A DNA stretch of 8,996 nt, taken from the NCBI RefSeq assembly GCF_035998295.1, contig NZ_DASYHS010000006.1, forward strand, positions 1 to 8,996, written 5' to 3'. Under the pieces are notes generated by a model. That model saw only the letters and a program-made list of their open reading frames with translations. It was not told where the DNA came from and did not search any database. The stretch is from DASYHS01 sp035998295. Its GTDB lineage: Bacteria > Pseudomonadota > Alphaproteobacteria > Azospirillales > Azospirillaceae. Both the position numbers and the translations under genes were made by a program. Shown here one piece after another: positions 6,777 through 8,996 of the stretch (position 1 is the stretch's first letter; each line of letters starts with the position of its first letter).

Positions 6777-7193
6777 ATGGACGAGACGGCGACGGCGAAG
6801 GTGGAAGGCGGGGACGGGGCCGGCGGCGGCACGATGATGCGCACGCTGAAGATCGTGCTCTCCGTGATGGGCCTGCTGATCGTGGCCGGCTTCGCCTATA
6901 TCGGCTACGAGGTGTGGCGGCGCACGAACGACACCGAATACCGCGCCGCGATCGAGGCCGAGCGTGCCGCCCGCCGGGCCCCGGCGCCGGCCTCCGAAGG
7001 CGTGATGCGCGCCCGCGCGCCGGTGGCGCCGCTGGAGCTGCCGCCGGGCGCGATCATCACCGACACCGTCGCCGTCGGCACCCTGCTCGCCGTCACGGTC
7101 GAGCGGATCGACGGCACGCAGACCCTCTACGTCATCGACCCGCGCCGCGGCGACCTGGTCGAGTTCCTGCGCACCCAGCCGAGGGGCCGGTAG
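6777..7193 (+). CDS. Hypothetical single-span membrane protein (possibly DUF6476-like)
   Basis: I do not recognise this 138-residue protein with certainty. It has an acidic, Gly-rich N-terminus (1-19), one transmembrane helix at about 23-47 (LKIVLSVMGLLIVAGFAYIG), a charged Glu/Arg/Ala-rich linker (51-82), and a small C-terminal beta-type segment. That segment contains LELPPGA at 86-92, GTLLAVTVERIDGTQTLYVID at 101-121 and a closing GDLVEFLR. The pattern of a single helix, a short linker and a 'P-x-G-A ... V-A-V ... D ... L-Y-V-I-D' strand set resembles DUF6476 proteins of alphaproteobacteria, which have no known function. The ATG at 6777 follows a strong purine-rich site; M20 and M21 are alternative starts. 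Codon use matches tldD, so it looks native. It stops 20 bases before the convergent hipA-like gene. Confidence 0.8.
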   Translation: MDETATAKVEGGDGAGGGTMMRTLKIVLSVMGLLIVAGFAYIGYEVWRRTNDTEYRAAIEAERAARRAPAPASEGVMRARAPVAPLELPPGAIITDTVAVGTLLAVTVERIDGTQTLYVIDPRRGDLVEFLRTQPRGR

Positions 7194-7213
7194 ACTGGTC
7201 GCAATGCACCCGG

Positions 7214-8443
7214 TCAGCTACCGAACTGCGCGACGCGCTGGTCAATGAAAGATCCGATCCTTCGACGGAAGTCCGGAAACTCCGCCAGGATCTCGTCGAC
7301 GATCGGCCGGTTGGAGACGACCTTCCGGACCAGTTCGTCCACGACGTCGCCCAAGCCCGCCTGCGCGCCGAGCCTCCTGTCGAGCAGAACGAAGGTGGAC
7401 GGCGAGACATCGGCGAAGCGCCTCGATCCTCCGAGCCGGAGCCCCATGTCTTCCGGGCCTTCGCCGTCGGGCCGATAGAGAAACGTCGCGACGAGATCAT
7501 AGGCGGGCGCAATTTCCGGTATGCGTCGATTGCGATATATGAGCGACCAGTTCTTCAGGTGAGCATCGCCATTGCCGATCAGGACGCTGAACGCCAGTCG
7601 CCGCGTGAACTCCCTCAGGCTCTCCACATCGTGACCGCGGTGGAACAGCGCCGCGATGGTCTCGAAACTCCCCAGATATTTGTCCTCGGGATAGAAACCG
7701 CGGACCTGCGCCATGTCCTCGATATGAATGCGGCTACGTCCCGGCCCGCGATCAAAGCGCTTTATCGCGAAAGCCCAGCATTCTCTCCCCGGCCACATCT
7801 GGTCCGGAAGTTCGTCGATCATGTCCCGATGGACGAGGCGGATCGTGGGCACATCCATCCCGGCCGCCTTCGCCAGGGTCATCATGGCGAACTCGTTGCG
7901 AGGCACTTCCGGGTGTATCGGGTCCGGCAGCTTGACGATCCAGTCTCCATTGTCGCCCGCGGCTGGGATCGTCAGTCTTTCGCCCCGGGCAAGCATGGAG
8001 AACTTCAACCCGACGCCCGCCAGGGAGAACCTCCACAATCTCTGCGCGGACATGGATCCAGGAACCCCGTGCTCGCTTTCCTCCGGGAAGTCGACCGGAA
8101 CGACGCTGTCGGCGGCAACTACACGCACCGCGCCGGGGAGGTCGTGCCCCACTTGGGCGAGCAGTTCCATTTCCCTTTGAACCGGGACGCCGCGCGCCTC
8201 GGCAATCCACTGTCGCAGATGGCCCTCGGGCAGGAGGTTCGAGAACCAGGATGGAAGGCGCATGCGGCTGCGATGACGTTCCATGGGGGCGTTCTCGAAG
8301 CGCAGTCCCAACACTGGTCGACGCGGGTCTTCCCAGTATCCCTCCTCGAACACGAATTGCGTGACGTCGCCCCGGCGCTGGAGCGTCCCGACGCGGAAAT
8401 CCTCGAGAAATACGCCAAACTGTCCCTCAATCGAATGCGTCAT
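7214..8443 (-). CDS. HipA-family serine/threonine kinase (type II toxin-like)
   Basis: HipA kinases phosphorylate targets such as glutamyl-tRNA synthetase and drive growth arrest; they are normally restrained by the DNA-binding antitoxin HipB. This 409-residue protein has the whole architecture. The N-terminal subdomain is at about 9-108, including FSNLLPEGHLRQWIAEARG and LLAQVGHDLPGAVRV. The ATP loop SLAGVGLKFSML is at 140-151, with Ser140 at the place of E. coli Ser150. Nucleotide-binding Lys171 lies in WIVKLPDP, catalytic Asp293 in GNGDAHLKNWS and metal-binding Asp316 in PAYDLV. All four key positions are present, so it is probably active. The ATG at 8443 fits the family start; an ATG at 8455 would add four residues. 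The gene overlaps the end of the upstream gene by 17 bases. Its composition is less GC-rich than its left neighbours. No HipB gene is visible, and its biological target is unknown. Confidence 0.9.
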   Translation of the reverse strand: MTHSIEGQFGVFLEDFRVGTLQRRGDVTQFVFEEGYWEDPRRPVLGLRFENAPMERHRSRMRLPSWFSNLLPEGHLRQWIAEARGVPVQREMELLAQVGHDLPGAVRVVAADSVVPVDFPEESEHGVPGSMSAQRLWRFSLAGVGLKFSMLARGERLTIPAAGDNGDWIVKLPDPIHPEVPRNEFAMMTLAKAAGMDVPTIRLVHRDMIDELPDQMWPGRECWAFAIKRFDRGPGRSRIHIEDMAQVRGFYPEDKYLGSFETIAALFHRGHDVESLREFTRRLAFSVLIGNGDAHLKNWSLIYRNRRIPEIAPAYDLVATFLYRPDGEGPEDMGLRLGGSRRFADVSPSTFVLLDRRLGAQAGLGDVVDELVRKVVSNRPIVDEILAEFPDFRRRIGSFIDQRVAQFGS

Positions 8444-8996
8444 CTCTAACCGCATCCAGATCGTCGAACTCGAACGCCTCGAGAGGAGGCGTGTCTTCAA
8501 GCCCGGCTCCAGCCATCCTCTCGAGGAAATCTTTAACGACGCCCTCCAGGCGGCGCTGTCTTCCTTCCAGAAAGGCAACCCTGTCATCGCGCGCGAGAGC
8601 GTTGGCGATACCATCATCAAGTGCATGAGAAGAAAGAAAAACGCGCTCCTCTACTAGTCTTTCCAGCGGCCGGTTGATGAGGAGACCGGCCATGGGGCCC
8701 CGCAGATCCGCTTCGGGCACGAGCATGCGGTTCGCCGCCCAGCCCCGGCACTGGTCCGGCTCGGACGCGAGGATTCGCGGCGTCACGTCCGCCAGCGTGC
8801 CGTCAGGCTGGATCTCCTCGGTGAGGTCCTCCCGCTCGTACCTTTCGCCGGTCAGAGGAGAGCGGGGTCCGAGCGCCCAAAGTGCCGAAAGCACGATCCG
8901 GCTCTGGGCGGCATTCGTACGGAACCCCGTCAGTGCCGGTAGATGCGGCTTGCTGTCGATGGGGTTGCCCAACAATGCCTGGACCGAAGCGGTTTC
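8427..8996 (-). CDS. Unrecognised protein, C-terminal part (N-terminus off right edge), overlaps the hipA-like gene
   Basis: The frame is open from the right edge to the TGA at 8429-8427, giving 190 visible codons. A TTG at 8975 could be a start, but the frame continues past it to the edge without a stop, so the gene is probably longer. The visible part is soluble, mixed alpha and acidic, with no membrane span and no obvious helix-turn-helix. Notable segments are RIVLSALWALGPRSPLTG, CRGWAANRMLVPE, FLSSHALDDGIANAL, DDRVAFLEGRQRRLEGVVK and an acidic tail around DTPPLEAFEFDDLDA. The order 'NR.L.P - F-L-x-S-H - AFLEGR' faintly recalls the C-termini of DUF262/GmrSD-type restriction proteins; this is from memory and weak. 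The end overlaps the hipA-like start by 17 bases, so the two are probably co-transcribed and translationally coupled. Confidence 0.7.
   Translation of the reverse strand, partial: ETASVQALLGNPIDSKPHLPALTGFRTNAAQSRIVLSALWALGPRSPLTGERYEREDLTEEIQPDGTLADVTPRILASEPDQCRGWAANRMLVPEADLRGPMAGLLINRPLERLVEERVFLSSHALDDGIANALARDDRVAFLEGRQRRLEGVVKDFLERMAGAGLEDTPPLEAFEFDDLDAVRDDAFD

Noticed and set aside
6704..8449. Plus-strand frame of 581 codons from the tldD gap across the hipA-like gene
   Set aside because: Joins an out-of-frame reading of the 138-residue protein gene to the antisense of the hipA-like kinase; no coherent domain.
8444..8626. Longer N-terminus for the hipA-like protein (start at 8626)
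   Set aside because: The extra 61 residues lie wholly over the upstream gene in another frame and have no resemblance to HipA N-termini, which begin near the ATG at 8443.

Overview
The window is GC-rich chromosomal DNA whose genes best match an alphaproteobacterium, possibly of a Rhodospirillales-like lineage. The reasons are the gene order coxB-coxA-ctaB-small membrane protein-ctaG-coxC, an A1-type aa3 oxidase with Paracoccus-like active-site residues, and tldD placed divergently next to coxB. The lineage below class level is an inference from memory.

Positions 1-4953 (minus strand) hold an aa3-type cytochrome c oxidase operon, read right to left: coxB (subunit II, CuA), coxA (subunit I, heme a/a3-CuB), ctaB (heme O synthase), a 37-41 residue single-span membrane protein, ctaG (Cox11-type copper delivery to CuB) and coxC (subunit III, cut by the left edge). 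The operon supplies the three core subunits, the first enzyme of heme A synthesis and the CuB copper chaperone. A perfect 12-bp inverted repeat sits between coxA and ctaB, at the junction between the abundant subunits and the assembly genes. The 300-bp gap 4954-5253 carries back-to-back candidate promoters for the cox operon and for tldD.

Positions 5254-7193 (plus strand) hold tldD, the metalloprotease subunit that normally works with TldE/PmbA, followed by a 138-residue single-span membrane protein of unknown function that may be related to DUF6476.

Positions 7214-8996 (minus strand) look different by eye: less extreme GC, more relaxed third codon positions and CTAG sites. They encode a complete HipA-family kinase that keeps the Ser, Lys and two Asp residues of the fold. 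Its start overlaps the end of an upstream gene that runs off the right edge. That upstream gene shows no HipB-like helix-turn-helix in its visible 190 residues, so this is the least ordinary part of the window: a HipA-like kinase paired with an unrecognised protein, beside a core respiratory locus. No tRNA, rRNA, CRISPR array or insertion sequence was seen.
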